A stretch of DNA of 6,602 bases from NCBI GenBank assembly GCA_944390505.1, contig CALXQF010000076.1:1-6602 (forward strand), given 5' to 3'. Numbering within the stretch: the stretch's first letter is position 1; each line of letters starts with the position of its first letter. A program made the translations under genes and the position numbers. Below, piece by piece: positions 5,073 to 6,602 of the stretch. Source of the stretch: an uncultured Clostridia bacterium. Its GTDB lineage: Bacteria; Bacillota; Clostridia; TANB77; CAG-508. Below the pieces are notes generated by a model. That model searched no databases. It saw nothing but the letters and a program-made list of their open reading frames with translations, and was not told where the DNA came from.

Positions 5073-6602
5073 ATGGAAAGAAGAATGAAAGTCTTTAAAG
5101 GTCATCAAGCCGGAAATATACAAAACTTTAAAGAATTATTAAATAGAGCAGCTGAAAAATATGCAGATGAGGTTGCTTTTGAATATAAAAAGGATGCAAC
5201 AAGTAAAACTCCAGAATATGTCAAACATACTTTTAGAGAATATAAAGAAGAAGCGGAGAATTTAGGAACTGCACTTTTAAATATGGGACTAGAAAATAAA
5301 AGGATTGCAGTAGTAGGACCAAACCGTTATGAATGGTGTACTACCTATATTTCTGTATTAGCAGGCAATATGGTAATTGTTCCATTAGATAAAGCACTTC
5401 CAGAAGAAGAAATGAAATCTTTGCTATTAAGAAGTGAAGCAGAAGCAATTATATTTGACCAAAAATATTTGCCAATGCTAGAAAAACTAAAAAAAGAAAA
5501 TACCTCTAATTTAAAATATTATATTTGCATGGATCCAGTAGAAAATGAAGGGTTTTTGTATTATGGAAATTTAATTAAAGATGGAAAATTAGCAAGAGAA
5601 AATGGTGATAATAAATATGACAATGTTACCATTGATAAAGATAAAATGTCAGTGATGTTATTTACATCTGGAACAACTGCAATTTCTAAAGCAGTTATGC
5701 TTTCTCAATATAATATTTGCTCTAATATTAATGATATGCCACATTTTGTTATGATGTATCCAACTGATGTATTACTTTCCTTTTTACCAATTCACCATAC
5801 TTTTGAATGTACTATCACATTTCTATACGGATGCCTTTATTGTGGAGCAACCATTGCGTTTTGTGATGGACTAAAATATGTAACAGCTAATTTAAAAGAA
5901 TATGGGGTTACTGTTTTTGTAGCAGTTCCATTAATGTTAGAAACCATGTATAAAAAAATTAGAAAAGAAATTGAAAAACAAGGAAAGACCAAACTCATTG
6001 ATACAGTTAGTCCTGTTGCTAATTCTTTAGCCAAAATACATATTGATTTAAGAAGAAAAATTTTTAAACAAATATTAGATAATCTCGGAGGAAAATTAAG
6101 ATTAGTACTTTATGGCGGTGCACCAATGGAAAAAAGTACAGTAAAAGGTTTAGCAAGTTTTGGAATTGACATGGTACAAGGTTATGGATTAACAGAAACT
6201 TCACCAGTTATCACAGCAGAAACGGATCATTACAAAAGACCTGGCTCTTGTGGATTAGTAATGAGAAGTGATGAAATGAAAATTGATAACCCTGATGAAG
6301 ATGGAATTGGAGAGATTGTAGTAAAAGGTCCAAATGTAATGCTTGGCTATTATGAAAATGAAGAAGCTACTAATGAAGTATTAAAAGATGGATGGTTTTA
6401 TACAGGTGATGTAGGTTATTTTGATAAAGATGGCTTTTTATATATTACAGGAAGAAAAAAAGATGTCATTGTATTAAAAAATGGAAAAAATGTATTTCCA
6501 TTAGAAATAGAATTTTTAATTAGTAAACTTCCTTATGTACAAGAAGTAATGGTATATGGCAAACCAATTAAGAATAATGATTTTTTAGTATCTGCTAAAA
6601 TT
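5073..6602 (+). CDS. AMP-forming long-chain acyl-CoA synthetase-like enzyme, 3' end outside window
   Basis: The frame is open from ATG 5073 to the right edge (510 codons, no stop), so the protein is partial. It belongs to the adenylate-forming (ANL) superfamily, which activates carboxylic acids with ATP and then usually transfers them to CoA or a carrier protein. Visible motifs: phosphate-binding loop TSGTTAISKAV (198-208), PIHHTFE, GGAP (348-351, with preceding Tyr347), YGLTETSP (371-378), TGD (444-446; the Asp binds the ATP ribose) and GRKKD (460-464). The C-terminal catalytic Lys motif should lie beyond the window. The order and spacing fit fatty acyl-CoA synthetases (FadD-like), but chain length and acceptor cannot be read. 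The loop differs from the usual TSGTTGxPKG. The gene has its own strong promoter; there is no predicted signal peptide, so a cytoplasmic or membrane-associated enzyme is likely. Confidence 0.9.
   Translation, partial: MERRMKVFKGHQAGNIQNFKELLNRAAEKYADEVAFEYKKDATSKTPEYVKHTFREYKEEAENLGTALLNMGLENKRIAVVGPNRYEWCTTYISVLAGNMVIVPLDKALPEEEMKSLLLRSEAEAIIFDQKYLPMLEKLKKENTSNLKYYICMDPVENEGFLYYGNLIKDGKLARENGDNKYDNVTIDKDKMSVMLFTSGTTAISKAVMLSQYNICSNINDMPHFVMMYPTDVLLSFLPIHHTFECTITFLYGCLYCGATIAFCDGLKYVTANLKEYGVTVFVAVPLMLETMYKKIRKEIEKQGKTKLIDTVSPVANSLAKIHIDLRRKIFKQILDNLGGKLRLVLYGGAPMEKSTVKGLASFGIDMVQGYGLTETSPVITAETDHYKRPGSCGLVMRSDEMKIDNPDEDGIGEIVVKGPNVMLGYYENEEATNEVLKDGWFYTGDVGYFDKDGFLYITGRKKDVIVLKNGKNVFPLEIEFLISKLPYVQEVMVYGKPIKNNDFLVSAKI

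Overview
The window is strongly AT-rich (about 30% GC by eye) with A/T-ending codons and canonical AT-rich promoters. It carries two conserved endospore genes, ylbJ and spoIIID, so it most likely comes from a low-GC, spore-forming Firmicute, probably a clostridial gut-type lineage. The lineage is inference; the spore genes are read directly.

Layout. 1-281 has no supportable gene; it holds a strong bidirectional hairpin terminator (134-170) that can end ylbJ transcription. ylbJ (282-1400, minus) encodes a sporulation membrane protein of the nucleoside-recognition/Gate family. A 579-bp divergent intergenic region (1401-1979) follows. It contains possible ylbJ promoter elements, a striking 145-bp nested palindrome with perfect 26-bp terminal inverted repeats (1609-1753), and an extended -10 promoter with an A-rich leader for the next gene. 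At 1980-4601 (plus) lies a complete P3B, MgtA-type P-type ATPase. At 4720-4968 (plus) is spoIIID, with its own near-consensus promoter and a G:U-containing terminator hairpin (4976-5005). From 5073 to the right edge runs an AMP-forming long-chain acyl-CoA synthetase-like gene, cut by the window end after 510 codons.

How the genes relate. ylbJ and spoIIID both belong to the mother-cell sporulation programme in Bacillus subtilis. The ATPase and the acyl-CoA synthetase look like independent housekeeping or accessory units, each with a promoter of its own. The ATPase has no obvious terminator before spoIIID, so some readthrough is possible.

The two most interesting points are these. First, the MgtA-like ATPase keeps the whole catalytic machinery and aligns without gaps to MgtA, yet its membrane cation site is rebuilt: the M4 Glu is Leu, the M5 Asn is Glu and an M6 Asn is Ser. 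Second, the nested palindrome between the divergent promoters looks like a MITE or structured-RNA element. It shares a rare G-rich 12-mer with the spacer in front of spoIIID.
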